DNA of 64,000 bases from Bacteroidota bacterium. GTDB taxonomy: Bacteria > Bacteroidota > Bacteroidia > Chitinophagales > Chitinophagaceae. The notes under the pieces are model-generated. The model had not been told where the DNA came from. It did not search any database and was given only the letters and a program-made list of their open reading frames with translations. The stretch is taken from the NCBI GenBank assembly GCA_005884665.1, contig VBAT01000006.1, positions 80,106 through 144,105 on the forward strand. The letters are read 5' to 3'. The translations under genes were made by a program, and so were the position numbers. Positions 17,996-26,272 of the stretch are shown in pieces (within the stretch, counting starts at the first letter, position 1; every line of letters begins with the position of its first letter).

Positions 17996-18388
17996 ATGAA
18001 AAAGATCATTACTTCAATAGCTTTAGCCTGCTATCTCGCGGCAACCAGCGGTGTGATCATTAATTTTCATTATTGCATGGACCGCCTGACTTCCATGGAG
18101 TTTTTTGCATCTGAAAGCAAGGTCTGCGGCAAATGCGGAATGAAGATCAAAGATTCCGATGGCTGTTGCAAAGACGAGGTGAAGATCATCAAGATGAATG
18201 CAGATCAAAAAGCGGCTGCTACTATTGTTTTTGAACTACCTGCGTTAGATGCAGTGGCATTAACTCCTTCAGCTTTTATCTCTGCTTCTTTTATTAATAT
18301 TTTTGAAACAAGGCATTACCGGAATCATTCACCGCCCTTGTTGACAAAGCAGGACACTTACCTCGATAATTGCGTTTTCAGGATTTGA
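17996..18388 (+). CDS. HYC_CC_PP family exported Cys-rich protein
   Basis: The 130 residues start with a signal-like helix and carry the three motifs that name this Bacteroidota family: NFHYCMDRL (HYC) near residue 25, DGCCKDE (CC) near 59, and HSPPLL (PP) near 111. Additional CGKCGMK gives a likely metal-binding pair. Members are small exported proteins often found beside copper or heavy-metal genes; no activity is established that I know of. It heads a same-strand run that continues with two HMA proteins and a TlpA-like protein. Family call is good; role is inference. Confidence 0.8.
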   Translation: MKKIITSIALACYLAATSGVIINFHYCMDRLTSMEFFASESKVCGKCGMKIKDSDGCCKDEVKIIKMNADQKAAATIVFELPALDAVALTPSAFISASFINIFETRHYRNHSPPLLTKQDTYLDNCVFRI

Positions 18389-18507
18389 GATTTAAACAGT
18401 CAGTGAGTCAAACGGGTCAAATAAGTCAACCGAGTGATATTGAATATTTGAATTTGCATTTGGCTGATTTGTCATAATCATCTTTAATAAATCTCAAAAT
18501 AAAAAAA

Positions 18508-18957
18508 ATGAAAACGCTTAAAATAGTTTCTCTTCTTTCATTGTTCATGTCTTTTGCCGCTGTTTCTATCGCGCAAACCAAAACAGAATCGATACCTGTT
18601 TCCGGCAATTGCAACATGTGCAAGTCGAATATCGAAAAAGCAGCTAAAAAAGCCGGTGCTACTACCGCCAGCTGGAATAAAGACTCAAAGGTTCTCACAA
18701 TTAAATACAACAGTTCTACCACGAACACTGCCAAAATCCAGCAGAGTGTGGCGGACGCGGGGTATGATACCCGTGACATTAAAACTACCGATGCAGCTTA
18801 CAATAAGCTCCATGCCTGTTGCCAGTACGACAGGTCTCCCGAAGCAGCCAGTGCGGCAGGTGTAAAACCCGCTGAGGATAGTAAAATGGACTGCTGCAAA
18901 GATGGGAAATGTAGCAAACCAGGGCATAACGGGAAGGACTGTTGCAAGAAATCCTGA
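18508..18957 (+). CDS. exported heavy-metal-associated (HMA) protein with Cys-rich tail
   Basis: After a signal peptide (MKTLKIVSLLSLFMSFAAVSIAQ) comes one HMA domain (about 28-95) with the metal loop GNCNMCKSNIE and the ending DAGYDTRDIKTTDAAYNKLHACC. The last 45 residues hold a second thiol cluster (DCCKDGKC and DCCKKS). HMA domains bind Cu(I) or similar soft metals through the CxxC pair; export implies a periplasmic chaperone or scavenger, in the manner of MerP. The next gene is a second HMA protein 23 bases on. Confidence 0.88.
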   Translation: MKTLKIVSLLSLFMSFAAVSIAQTKTESIPVSGNCNMCKSNIEKAAKKAGATTASWNKDSKVLTIKYNSSTTNTAKIQQSVADAGYDTRDIKTTDAAYNKLHACCQYDRSPEAASAAGVKPAEDSKMDCCKDGKCSKPGHNGKDCCKKS

Positions 18958-18980
18958 TTTTAAACGTTAAATTGGAAACC

Positions 18981-19520
18981 ATGAAAAAGTTATTATTGCT
19001 CATGGTGGCGGTCCTGGTAACTGTATGCATGAATGCCCAGTTCAAAAGGGCATACCTGCAGGCAACAGGACTTACATGCGCCATGTGCAGCAATGCGATA
19101 AATAAAGCTTTACAGGCAAAACCCTTTATTCAATCGGTCAAATCTGATATAAAGAACTCGGCCTTTGATATCGTCTTCAAAGAAAATGCAGATGTGGACA
19201 TAGATGAGATAAGAAAGGCTGTTGAAGATGCCGGGTTTGGAATAGGCAGTTTGAAATTGACGGCGAATTTTAATGAACTGAAGATTGCAAACGATGCCCA
19301 TGTGGAGATTGGCGGCCGGCATTTTCATTTTCTAAGCGTAAGCGACCGGGTATTGAATGGGGAGCAAACCATCACCATTGTAGACAAGGATTTCCTGACG
19401 GCGAAGCAATTCAGGAAGTTCAGTGAATCAACGAAGATGAAATGTTTGCTGGCTGGCAAAGCTGCCAATTGTTGCCCAGGTGTTGCAAGTGGCACGAGAA
19501 TTTTTCACGCAACGATCTAA
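18981..19520 (+). CDS. exported HMA-domain protein, second copy
   Basis: Starts at the ATG 18981 with a signal peptide MKKLLLLMVAVLVTVCMNAQ; the longer frame from 18942 overlaps the previous gene. The HMA domain (about 24-90) has TGLTCAMCSNAINKAL, with the CxxC metal pair. The C-terminal 90 residues are not HMA: they form a beta-rich part and end with KCLLAGKAANCCPG, a further Cys cluster. Presumably a periplasmic metal-binding partner of the gene upstream. A strong 16-bp palindrome follows its stop codon. Confidence 0.85.
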   Translation: MKKLLLLMVAVLVTVCMNAQFKRAYLQATGLTCAMCSNAINKALQAKPFIQSVKSDIKNSAFDIVFKENADVDIDEIRKAVEDAGFGIGSLKLTANFNELKIANDAHVEIGGRHFHFLSVSDRVLNGEQTITIVDKDFLTAKQFRKFSESTKMKCLLAGKAANCCPGVASGTRIFHATI

Positions 19521-19523
19521 ATC

Positions 19524-19563
19524 TTGTAAACAATCCCGCATGAACTGGCGGGATTGTTTACAA
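19524..19563. terminator. perfect 16-bp inverted repeat, probable bidirectional terminator
   Basis: Arms TTGTAAACAATCCCGC and its exact complement enclose the loop ATGAACTG. It begins 3 bases after the second HMA gene and ends 11 bases before the TlpA-like ATG. T-rich bases in the 3' arm make termination or attenuation possible between the HMA pair and the thioredoxin gene. Confidence 0.7.
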
Positions 19564-19574
19564 ATTCAATAATT

Positions 19575-20075
19575 ATGAAACTACGAACCCTGGTACTTTT
19601 TTTCCTTGCGGCAGCATTGTCATTTACCGTCAAAGCACAAAAGCAACAACTACCTAATATTGCAGACCCGCGTGTGCACATCAAATTGCCTGACCTGAAA
19701 GGCGATTCACTTACCCTTGTTTCATTTACAGGCAAAGTGATCGTACTTGATTTCTGGGCAAGCTGGTGTGGTCCCTGTAAGTTGGCGAACCGTGACCTGG
19801 TTAAATTATACAACAAGTATAAAACACAGGGGTTGGAAATATTCAGCGTATCTCTTGATGAGAGTAAGAAAAGCTGGCAAAAAGCGGTAGACAAGCAAAA
19901 GCTCACGTGGATACAAGTGAATGATCCACGGGGCTGGGATGCGCAGACTGCTGCCCGGTGGAATATATTCCAGTTACCTACAACTTACCTTATCAATAAA
20001 AAAGGTGATGTGGTAAGCATAGACCTTGAAGGGAAAGAACTGGAAGAGAGTATCAGGAAGCTCTTAGTAGAGTGA
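19575..20075 (+). CDS. TlpA-like thioredoxin-fold protein
   Basis: Exported thiol-disulfide oxidoreductase. Signal peptide 1-22 from the ATG at 19575 (MKLRTLVLFFLAAALSFTVK), then an AhpC/TSA-Redoxin type thioredoxin fold with the active site FWASWCGPCKLANRDL and the cis-Pro segment FQLPTTYLI. TlpA/ResA-type proteins keep periplasmic Cys residues reduced, for example in haem or copper centre assembly. Its place between HMA and Cys-rich exported proteins fits a role in keeping those thiols reduced. That partnership is inference. Confidence 0.92.
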   Translation: MKLRTLVLFFLAAALSFTVKAQKQQLPNIADPRVHIKLPDLKGDSLTLVSFTGKVIVLDFWASWCGPCKLANRDLVKLYNKYKTQGLEIFSVSLDESKKSWQKAVDKQKLTWIQVNDPRGWDAQTAARWNIFQLPTTYLINKKGDVVSIDLEGKELEESIRKLLVE

Positions 20076-20088
20076 TCAACTAACTATC

Positions 20089-20922
20089 ATGAAACAATTT
20101 TGTGTTCTGCTTTCTTTCTTTTTTGCATTAACGGCAAAGGGGCAGGAGCTCTATGTCTTTACTGAACCCGCATCCAACATGCCTGCCAGGTCTATCAGTA
20201 TCAGGGTCAGGTCTGAATTCATGGCACCGCAGCCCTGGCACAATCTTCCTATGCACCGACTCATGCCGGAGATCATGTTTGGTTTAAATAAAAAATGGAT
20301 GTTGCATACCGGGCTCACGTTTGCCGATATGCATACTGCAAATTTTGGATGGGAATCAATTTATGGGTATCTCAAATACCGGTTCCTTTCGAAGGATGAG
20401 ATCCATCAGCATTTCCGCATGGCTGCCTTTATCGAAGCAACTTATTCCAGGGCCCCTTTCCACCAGGATGAAGCAAACCTGGGAGGTGATAAAAGCGGTG
20501 TACAGGCGGGTATAATAGCCACGCAGCTCTGGAATAAGCTGGCTATATCTGCTACACTAAGTCATACACAGATCCTGGACGAATCCAGGAATAGCAAGAA
20601 TGTAATTTATGTACCATCGCGGATCTACCAGGTCATGAACTATTCGCTGTCGGCGGGATACCTATTATTACCCAGGAGCTACACAGACTATAAACAAACA
20701 AACCTGAACATTTACCTGGAGTTTTTGGGACAACAATCGCTTGACAGGAAAGCTTATTTCATTGATATGGCGCCGGCCTTGCAATTGATCTTTAACAGCA
20801 ATACAAAATTGAATGTCGGTTATCGTTTCCAGTTAGATGGCACCATGCAGCGAATGGCTAAAACAAGCTGGCTGATCAGCATTGAAAGAACATTTTTAAA
20901 TGCATTAGGGAAAAGTAAATAA
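20089..20922 (+). CDS. outer-membrane beta-barrel protein, unknown substrate
   Basis: The 277 residues begin with a signal peptide (MKQFCVLLSFFFALTAKGQ) and continue as amphipathic beta strands ending in WLISIERTFL, typical of small outer-membrane barrels. Strands contain conserved-looking His/Met-rich pieces such as PWHNLPMHRLMPEIMFG and HTGLTFADMHTANFG, which would suit soft-metal binding. It starts 13 bases after the TlpA-like gene, so both are co-transcribed. No named family recognised. Confidence 0.75.
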   Translation: MKQFCVLLSFFFALTAKGQELYVFTEPASNMPARSISIRVRSEFMAPQPWHNLPMHRLMPEIMFGLNKKWMLHTGLTFADMHTANFGWESIYGYLKYRFLSKDEIHQHFRMAAFIEATYSRAPFHQDEANLGGDKSGVQAGIIATQLWNKLAISATLSHTQILDESRNSKNVIYVPSRIYQVMNYSLSAGYLLLPRSYTDYKQTNLNIYLEFLGQQSLDRKAYFIDMAPALQLIFNSNTKLNVGYRFQLDGTMQRMAKTSWLISIERTFLNALGKSK

Positions 20923-20938
20923 CTAAGTTATCTTTATA

Positions 20939-21298
20939 ATGATGAAAGCCGGGGCGTTTATATTGACCATCATACTGGGCGTGTTGCTGATCCAACCGCT
21001 TTTCGCAGGCCTGGACACAAGGCTTAGCGGTTCCTGCGCGCAGATGAAACGGGCAACTTCATCCTGCTGTAAAGCGACCTGCCATAAGCAGGAGCCGGCA
21101 AAAGAAAAGAACGATTGTGGACCTAACCGGTGTAATCCATTTATGGGTTGTTCCGCCGGCAATTTTTATGTACACAATTATTTTTCGATTACGTTTACCA
21201 CGATCATACTTCCTAAAACGAAGATTGCATTGTTTGATGATAACCGTGTTTCAAAACAGTTATCGGAATGCTGGCACCCGCCAGAAATGAATTCCTGA
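20939..21298 (+). CDS. exported Cys-rich protein ending CWHPP
   Basis: Signal peptide of about 22 residues, then a segment with seven Cys in about 42 residues (SCCKATCHK, DCGPNRCNP, MGCSAG) and an eighth Cys in ECWHPPEMNS at the end. The spacing resembles the HYC_CC_PP protein at 17996 (CC pair in the middle, PP at the end), so it may be a divergent relative. Co-directional, 16 bases after the barrel gene. Metal or thiol role inferred from Cys content and context. Confidence 0.7.
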   Translation: MMKAGAFILTIILGVLLIQPLFAGLDTRLSGSCAQMKRATSSCCKATCHKQEPAKEKNDCGPNRCNPFMGCSAGNFYVHNYFSITFTTIILPKTKIALFDDNRVSKQLSECWHPPEMNS

Positions 21299-21339
21299 TT
21301 CTCCGAGCAATGATATTTTATAACAATTAAATCTAAAAA

Positions 21340-21603
21340 ATGAAAAATATATTTTTAGGGATGATGCTTATTGCCCTTTTGTCATCATCAGCTGCCTATG
21401 CAGATGGTGGTAAAAAGAAGGACAAGAAAAAAGCGAAAATAGAATGCAAAAAGGACAACTGCTGCGATCCGCAGAAATGCAATCCCGGCACTTGCGATTC
21501 CAGTTGTTGCGACATGAAGTCTTGCGGGTCGAAAGACGAGGCAAAGACCTGTTCAAAGAACACGCAATGTGCTTCGGCGCCTGCTTCTACTGGTAATCAA
21601 TAA
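21340..21603 (+). CDS. exported metallothionein-like Cys-rich small protein
   Basis: The 87 residues consist of a signal peptide ending ...AAYA, a Lys-rich linker, and ten Cys within about 42 residues (NCCDPQKCNPGTC, SSCCDMKSC, and later TC and QC). Ala/Ser-rich tail. The arrangement resembles metallothionein-like metal sponges but I recognise no family. Last gene of the plus-strand thiol/metal run and followed by a terminator at 21625-21654. Confidence 0.7.
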   Translation: MKNIFLGMMLIALLSSSAAYADGGKKKDKKKAKIECKKDNCCDPQKCNPGTCDSSCCDMKSCGSKDEAKTCSKNTQCASAPASTGNQ

Positions 21604-21624
21604 ATGTTGAAAGATACATTTGAG

Positions 21625-21654
21625 ACCGCTTCCGAAGGGGAGCGGTTTTTTTTT
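21625..21654 (+). terminator. rho-independent terminator ending the metal/thiol run
   Basis: ACCGCT and AGCGGT pair around a short purine-rich loop and are followed by a run of ten T. It lies 22 bases after the last Cys-rich gene. Confidence 0.85.
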
Positions 21655-21809
21655 GCGGCCTAACCCTCCGGCCTCACCCTTCCGTCCCTCTCCCAAGGAG
21701 AGGGAAACTACTTCCTGCTTCTACCCGACACTCTTAATGATTCAGCCTCTATTTTTTTTTATCTACGCTTTGACGGATCCAATGAGGCATTTCAGTATGG
21801 AGCATCCAG

Positions 21810-21839
21810 TTGCGTCGCCGCTTCACTCCTCACAATGAC
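21810..21839 (-). repeat. dispersed GTCATTG...GAAGC repeat, copy 1
   Basis: On the minus strand the 30 bases read GTCATTGTGAGGAGTGAAGC and on to GCAA. A second copy at 39054 matches at 22 of 30 positions by hand alignment. It resembles the widespread bacterial intergenic word GTCATTGCGAGGAGCGAAGC. Non-coding. Confidence 0.6.
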
Positions 21840-21861
21840 GGCGGCCAGCAACTGGCATCCA

Positions 21862-22635
21862 TCATTTAACCGGTCTCGCGTTAACACGAAAGGAAATTCC
21901 AAGGGCAAAATAATTTTTGCGTGAAGCTTTAGAGATGCCAAAGCCTGATGATACATCTATTTTCACATCTTTGGTGAAGTAGTAGGCGACGCCGCCATCA
22001 AGATTATGCTGTGCTGTCTCACCTTTCATGATAAAACCAAATGCCTCGATATAGGCGTACCAGCGTTCACCGAGTTCGAAACCCGGGGAAAATGTATACA
22101 GCCATACGGGTGTTGAACTGAACCCATCCCATGCGGCGCCAAGGTTGTAACCCAGGCCAATATTCTTCGTCAATGAATTTTGCATCGTAAAACGAAAAGA
22201 AGGAGCTATATGATCCGGCTTGAATGCCTTGGATGAAAGAACAGGCAAACCAAAATGAGCAATGAAAGAAGTTTTTGGGATCCATTTTTTTTCTTCCCAC
22301 AAGGCAGCTTTAAAACCTATTTCGACGGGTTCAAGACCACTGACCCATTTGGGATTTGGTATTTGTTGTTGGTAGGAACTGCGGGCCGTGGCTTCCAGTC
22401 GCAATTCCCATCTTTTGAACCCGTATTTCAGCAAGGCGGTGGGATGGACAAGATCGTAGTTATCATAAAAAGTATTTTCCTTATTGAAACCAAATTCAGC
22501 CTGGAAATAATTTTTAGGTACCGTTTGCGCCGATTCAGTTTGGTCAGGACGATCCGTGTCTATTTTTTCTACCTGTGCATAAAGACAGTGACAGCAAAAG
22601 CTAAAGGCCAGGATGAATAAAAAAAATTTAGCCAT
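21862..22635 (-). CDS. outer-membrane transporter, MetA-pathway/phenol-degradation type barrel
   Basis: Signal peptide (MAKFFLFILAFSFCCHCLYAQ), then TDRPDQTESAQTVPKNYFQ, the N-terminal signature of the family annotated as transporter or MetA-pathway of phenol degradation. The rest is amphipathic beta strands ending in YFALGISFRVNARPVK. 257 residues. It is convergent with the plus-strand metal/thiol run, separated by its terminator, and may belong with the next minus-strand barrel. Substrate unknown. Confidence 0.85.
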   Translation of the reverse strand: MAKFFLFILAFSFCCHCLYAQVEKIDTDRPDQTESAQTVPKNYFQAEFGFNKENTFYDNYDLVHPTALLKYGFKRWELRLEATARSSYQQQIPNPKWVSGLEPVEIGFKAALWEEKKWIPKTSFIAHFGLPVLSSKAFKPDHIAPSFRFTMQNSLTKNIGLGYNLGAAWDGFSSTPVWLYTFSPGFELGERWYAYIEAFGFIMKGETAQHNLDGGVAYYFTKDVKIDVSSGFGISKASRKNYFALGISFRVNARPVK

Positions 22636-22750
22636 ATAGAAAATAATTTTTAGGCTATCCTAAATTTTTTTCCAAATATAGGAAATATTGATATTCGAAG
22701 ATGAGATAGGGCGGGCAAAGTATGTGCCCTGGGGAATTCCCTTCCTGCAG

Positions 22751-23536
22751 TTAACTTTTTGCGGTGCCGGTGTGCTTCCACTGAATTCTTCTACCAATAA
22801 GCAGTTTAAAAATGAAACCGTCGGTGGCGGGAGTAAGGCCAAAGCCGGGGCCGACATTTATTTCCCACCTTGGGTCAGCATAAATGTCGGCTACGACAAA
22901 CAAGGCATGACTTTGCTGATCAACACCCGGCACCCGGTCGAGCTGACCCAGGTCACCGTAGTATTCCACGCCTAAAGCAAGGTTGTTGATGGTATAGGAC
23001 GCTTTGATATTGGGTTCAAAGGCTGGCGTGTGCCCGGAAGCTGTTCCTTTTAGACCGATCCCAAATGTGGGGTTAAAAGAGATATAGAAATTAGCCAGTT
23101 GTTTGTCAATGATGGGTCTTATTTCGATATTCCAGGTGTCAGGTGAGTATTCTTTGCTCTGGTATCCGAATTCTAAAGACAGGCTGAGACCTATTGGCCA
23201 ACGCCATTCAGCAGGAGCACTTACCCGTGGCCGGAGATGAGTGCCGATTATCTTATAACCATATTGTGCAGTGTAATTGGTGAAAAGATAAAAACCCAAC
23301 TCAAAATTTTCAGTAATGCCATGGGTGACTTCCACTGTTTCGTGGAGGGAATGATAGGCAGGACGAACTCCTTCTAACACTTTCCTTTCACCGGCAAACG
23401 TAAAATTGCTATGCAACTCAAAGATGGTACTTCCTTTTGTCATAGTTGGAGAAGCATATACCTGGATCTCATAGTTTTCCTGGGCGAAAACAGGAATACT
23501 TATAGAAAGAAGTATAATGGAAGCCAGTTTTCTCAT
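22751..23536 (-). CDS. outer-membrane beta-barrel protein, unknown
   Basis: Starts at the ATG 23536 (MRKLASIILLSISIPVFAQ signal peptide); a TTG lies two codons earlier. About 260 residues of alternating strands such as NFELGFYLFTNYTAQYGY and LSLSLEFGYQSKEY, ending in FIFKLLIGRRIQWKH. Family not recognised. The preceding cupin gene stops 8 bases upstream, so the two are probably co-translated. Confidence 0.8.
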   Translation of the reverse strand: MRKLASIILLSISIPVFAQENYEIQVYASPTMTKGSTIFELHSNFTFAGERKVLEGVRPAYHSLHETVEVTHGITENFELGFYLFTNYTAQYGYKIIGTHLRPRVSAPAEWRWPIGLSLSLEFGYQSKEYSPDTWNIEIRPIIDKQLANFYISFNPTFGIGLKGTASGHTPAFEPNIKASYTINNLALGVEYYGDLGQLDRVPGVDQQSHALFVVADIYADPRWEINVGPGFGLTPATDGFIFKLLIGRRIQWKHTGTAKS

Positions 23537-23543
23537 TTGCAAT

Positions 23544-23858
23544 CTATTTATAATCTTCTCTTACCGGGTGAAATACGTCAATGGCCTTGCAATCGGTTAC
23601 TGCAAAAGCTCCATGAGATACGTTAGACGGGATTACATAATACATTCCTGCGGTAAGAGAAACAACTTTCCCATCGATCACCATGTCCAGCTGTCCTTCG
23701 ACAATATAAGTGATCTGTTCGTGGACATGATGGTGCTGAGGCAAATTACTGCCGGCTTTTATTTCCACATAGCCGAAAGTTAACTCTTTGCCATGAGCAT
23801 AGTAGCCCGTAATACCCGGCACCAGTTTTTTCGCAGGAATACTTTTTATAGATTGCAT
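23544..23858 (-). CDS. cupin domain protein
   Basis: Single small cupin of 104 residues without a signal peptide. Cupin motif 1 is AGSNLPQHHHVHEQITYIVEG (metal ligands in HHHxHE) and motif 2 is PSNVSHGAF. Such proteins bind a metal and act as small sensors or enzymes. In one minus-strand block with the c-type cytochrome upstream and the barrel downstream. Confidence 0.9.
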   Translation of the reverse strand: MQSIKSIPAKKLVPGITGYYAHGKELTFGYVEIKAGSNLPQHHHVHEQITYIVEGQLDMVIDGKVVSLTAGMYYVIPSNVSHGAFAVTDCKAIDVFHPVREDYK

Positions 23859-23875
23859 AAAGAAATAGTGAGTAT

Positions 23876-24358
23876 TTATTTATCTGGTTTGAATTCCTGG
23901 TTTGTTACGGGTAGGCTGGTGGGGACGGTGACTACATTAAACGCATGTTCAGTGGCCTTGTGACAATTGTTACAGGTATTAGTTAGCAGGAGAAAACTGT
24001 TCCTGAATAACACGGGATTTTTTTGTTGTATGGCATTGTTTATACTGTCAATAGCCGGGTCGATCATGCCGATTGATTTTATCTCCGGGCGATCTCTGCA
24101 AAATTCCAGGATGTCATGAAGCGACTCCTGTATTTCGTGAACTTCAAAATCCGCCAGTGGCCAGTTTTGATTTTGTCCCGCAAACCACAGTTTTGCATGA
24201 TGTAATTGAATTCCCAGCATAAATTCACCGAGCCCGGGTCTGTAGGTTTTCGTTAATTCTTTCCTGAGGCTATCATTCGTTGCCTGCATTTTTTGTTCTT
24301 TTCCCTGGTTACAGGACAATATCGTGACTGCTATTACTACGTAACTTAACTTTTTCAT
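23876..24358 (-). CDS. cytochrome c'-like monohaem lipoprotein
   Basis: Probable lipoprotein (signal MKKLSYVVIAVTILSC, Cys 16). The rest is mainly helical, and a single haem-binding CNNCH lies at residues 129-133 near the C-terminus, the arrangement of cytochrome c'-type four-helix bundles. Role could be electron transfer or gas/redox sensing at the periplasmic face. Co-directional with the cupin gene 18 bases downstream. Confidence 0.8.
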   Translation of the reverse strand: MKKLSYVVIAVTILSCNQGKEQKMQATNDSLRKELTKTYRPGLGEFMLGIQLHHAKLWFAGQNQNWPLADFEVHEIQESLHDILEFCRDRPEIKSIGMIDPAIDSINNAIQQKNPVLFRNSFLLLTNTCNNCHKATEHAFNVVTVPTSLPVTNQEFKPDK

Positions 24359-24390
24359 AATCTCATTATTGTGCTACTTCCTGTACCGGT

Positions 24391-25587
24391 TTATTTTTTG
24401 AACAGGCAGTAGCTGCCACCCACCCATTCTTTATCCTTGTTATATCTTACACCAATCATCTTTCCTTTGCTTAAGCGGGCGAGATTGTTCGCTGGAACCG
24501 GCCTGGGAGTCTGGTCCTTCCAGAAATAAAAAATACGTATCTCGCATTTGGCGGGAACGTCGGGAGTTTCGATCGCTTCGGCATACCTGACCTTTCTTTG
24601 TAATATCCAGTTCTCCGGGTCTTTTACTTTGTCAATATCAGCTCTGGTAACATCGATCACCACGCCCTGGCCGGCAAAAGAGAACAGGGGTTTCAGTACA
24701 TAGTTCTCTAAATCATTTGGTGGCTCCTTTACTTCGTTTAGAAAAAAAGTTTTGGGAACATAAGGATGACGGATAAACGGTAGGGTATATTTACTAATTC
24801 GGTAGAACCAGTTGGGATGCGGCACCCATTCCACATCGAGCTGTTCAAACAATATTTTTCCTTTTTCCTGTACATCGGGAGCCTGTTGTAGCAGATCGTC
24901 AAAGATCACCCGGTTGTAGATGCGATTCACCACTGTTTTTATCCCGTTATTGAAATAGTAGAGCCTGTTTCCTTCCTTTACCAGCTTCGTCAGGCAGACA
25001 CTTTTGATTCCCACGTATTCTTCGGTACAAAAAAAATCAATTCTTGTCTTTTGTTTTTCCGGGAATATCTCGAGCAATATCACGTTTTCCGGATCATGAT
25101 TCCCGACAATAATATCTTTCAATTCATTGAGATAACTTTCGCGGTTAAATCTTCCGAGGTAAGCCTCGAAATTGGAAGGAAGGGGAAAATGCCTGCGGAA
25201 TACATCATCCAATAAAACTTCATAAGCAAACAGGGTAGGGAAGCCCTGCATCTCTATCAGTTGAGGCTCATATTTTCCTTCCTCGTTGATACAAACACCG
25301 AAGTCAAATGCGATAAAATGGGAATGATCATTTTCTCCCGGTACCTGCAGTCCTTTAGGGATTGCATTTTTAGTCATTTCTTTAAACCTGGGATCAACGA
25401 TGATATCGACAATGCTTTCGCAAGCATCCAGGATCTTTTGAGTAAAATCTTCCGGAACGAATACCGGCGTTTCAGCTACCCTGAATTCAATGGCCCCTGG
25501 ATGTGCATTATCAAGGTCTTTTAAGAATGCCTCATATTTTTCAGCGGTGAAATTTTTATTGAACTCCTTTCGAAATGCCGGGATCAT
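24391..25587 (-). CDS. conserved protein, possible ATP-grasp-like fold
   Basis: Soluble 398-residue protein. FIAFDFGVCINEEGKYEPQL and LIEMQGFPTLFAYE resemble an acid-rich catalytic strand, and YVLKPLFSFAGQGVVID looks like the Lys-and-Gly-rich nucleotide loop of ATP-grasp enzymes. Near the C-terminus KCEIRIFYFW and NNLARLSKGKMIG resemble closing metal-binding strands. I cannot name the reaction. It begins the minus-strand block that continues with the cytochrome and cupin genes. Confidence 0.7.
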   Translation of the reverse strand: MIPAFRKEFNKNFTAEKYEAFLKDLDNAHPGAIEFRVAETPVFVPEDFTQKILDACESIVDIIVDPRFKEMTKNAIPKGLQVPGENDHSHFIAFDFGVCINEEGKYEPQLIEMQGFPTLFAYEVLLDDVFRRHFPLPSNFEAYLGRFNRESYLNELKDIIVGNHDPENVILLEIFPEKQKTRIDFFCTEEYVGIKSVCLTKLVKEGNRLYYFNNGIKTVVNRIYNRVIFDDLLQQAPDVQEKGKILFEQLDVEWVPHPNWFYRISKYTLPFIRHPYVPKTFFLNEVKEPPNDLENYVLKPLFSFAGQGVVIDVTRADIDKVKDPENWILQRKVRYAEAIETPDVPAKCEIRIFYFWKDQTPRPVPANNLARLSKGKMIGVRYNKDKEWVGGSYCLFKK

Positions 25588-25628
25588 GGAAGGTGTAAGT
25601 TGTAAGTTATGAGTTATCAGACGCGTGT

Positions 25629-26189
25629 TTAAAACTGTACTTTGGGTGGTTCTTCCATTTGCCGGCGGGTATCCTGCCCGAGATCAAATAATATTTCGCG
25701 ATTGAAGCCGAAATTTTTCGCAACAAGATTACCCGGGAATGATTCAGCGGCAGTATTATACTCAGTGGTAGCTCCATTAAAATAACGGCGGCTAGCTGCA
25801 AGTTTATTTTCGATTTCGCTGAGCTGTTCCTGCAGTTGCAAAAAATTCTGGTTGGCTTTAAGATCGGGATAGGCTTCTGCCTGTACTTTCAATCCCTGCA
25901 GGGCAGAACTCAATTGTTGTTCAGCTACAATTTTATCGTCGATTGTCCGTGCCGACATGGCAATGGAGCGAGCCTGTGTTATTTTGGTCAGGAGCTCTCT
26001 TTCATGGCCGGCATAACCTTTAACGGTTTCCACCAGTTGCGGTACCAGGTCGTGGCGTTGCCTCAATTGTACATCGATATCAGCGAAAGCATTTTGCCTG
26101 TGATTACGAAGTCTTACCAGCGTATTGTATGCGCTCATTATCCAGAACGCCAAAACCAGGAGGATCACGAGGAGAATAAGTACCGGCAT
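25629..26189 (-). CDS. lemA: LemA family protein
   Basis: The N-terminal membrane helix (about 2-20) is followed by the typical LemA helical bundle, with YNTLVRLRNHRQNAFADIDV, QLRQRHDLVPQLVETVKGYA and NFLQLQEQLSEIENKLAASR, and the family end pattern YNTAAESFPGNLVAKNFGF. 186 residues, normal length. Anchored to the inner membrane with the bundle outside; molecular role unknown in most bacteria. Confidence 0.95.
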   Translation of the reverse strand: MPVLILLVILLVLAFWIMSAYNTLVRLRNHRQNAFADIDVQLRQRHDLVPQLVETVKGYAGHERELLTKITQARSIAMSARTIDDKIVAEQQLSSALQGLKVQAEAYPDLKANQNFLQLQEQLSEIENKLAASRRYFNGATTEYNTAAESFPGNLVAKNFGFNREILFDLGQDTRRQMEEPPKVQF

Positions 26190-26230
26190 AAATAGAGGTT
26201 TAACCGACCTGAAGTTACCGAAAAATGGTG

Positions 26231-26269
26231 TGTACTGGTCAGGCCACTTTTAGTGGCCTGACCAGTACA
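26231..26269. terminator. perfect 18-bp inverted repeat after the dienelactone hydrolase gene
   Basis: Arms TGTACTGGTCAGGCCACT and its exact complement are separated by TTT. It lies 4 bases after the stop of the minus-strand gene at 26273 and 40 bases before lemA, with a T-run shortly beyond the distal arm on the minus strand. A terminator is the simplest reading. Confidence 0.75.
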
Positions 26270-26272
26270 AGC

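Noticed and set aside
18942..18980. Longer N-terminus for the second HMA protein
   Set aside because: It would overlap the first HMA gene and place extra residues before a clean signal peptide starting at 18981.
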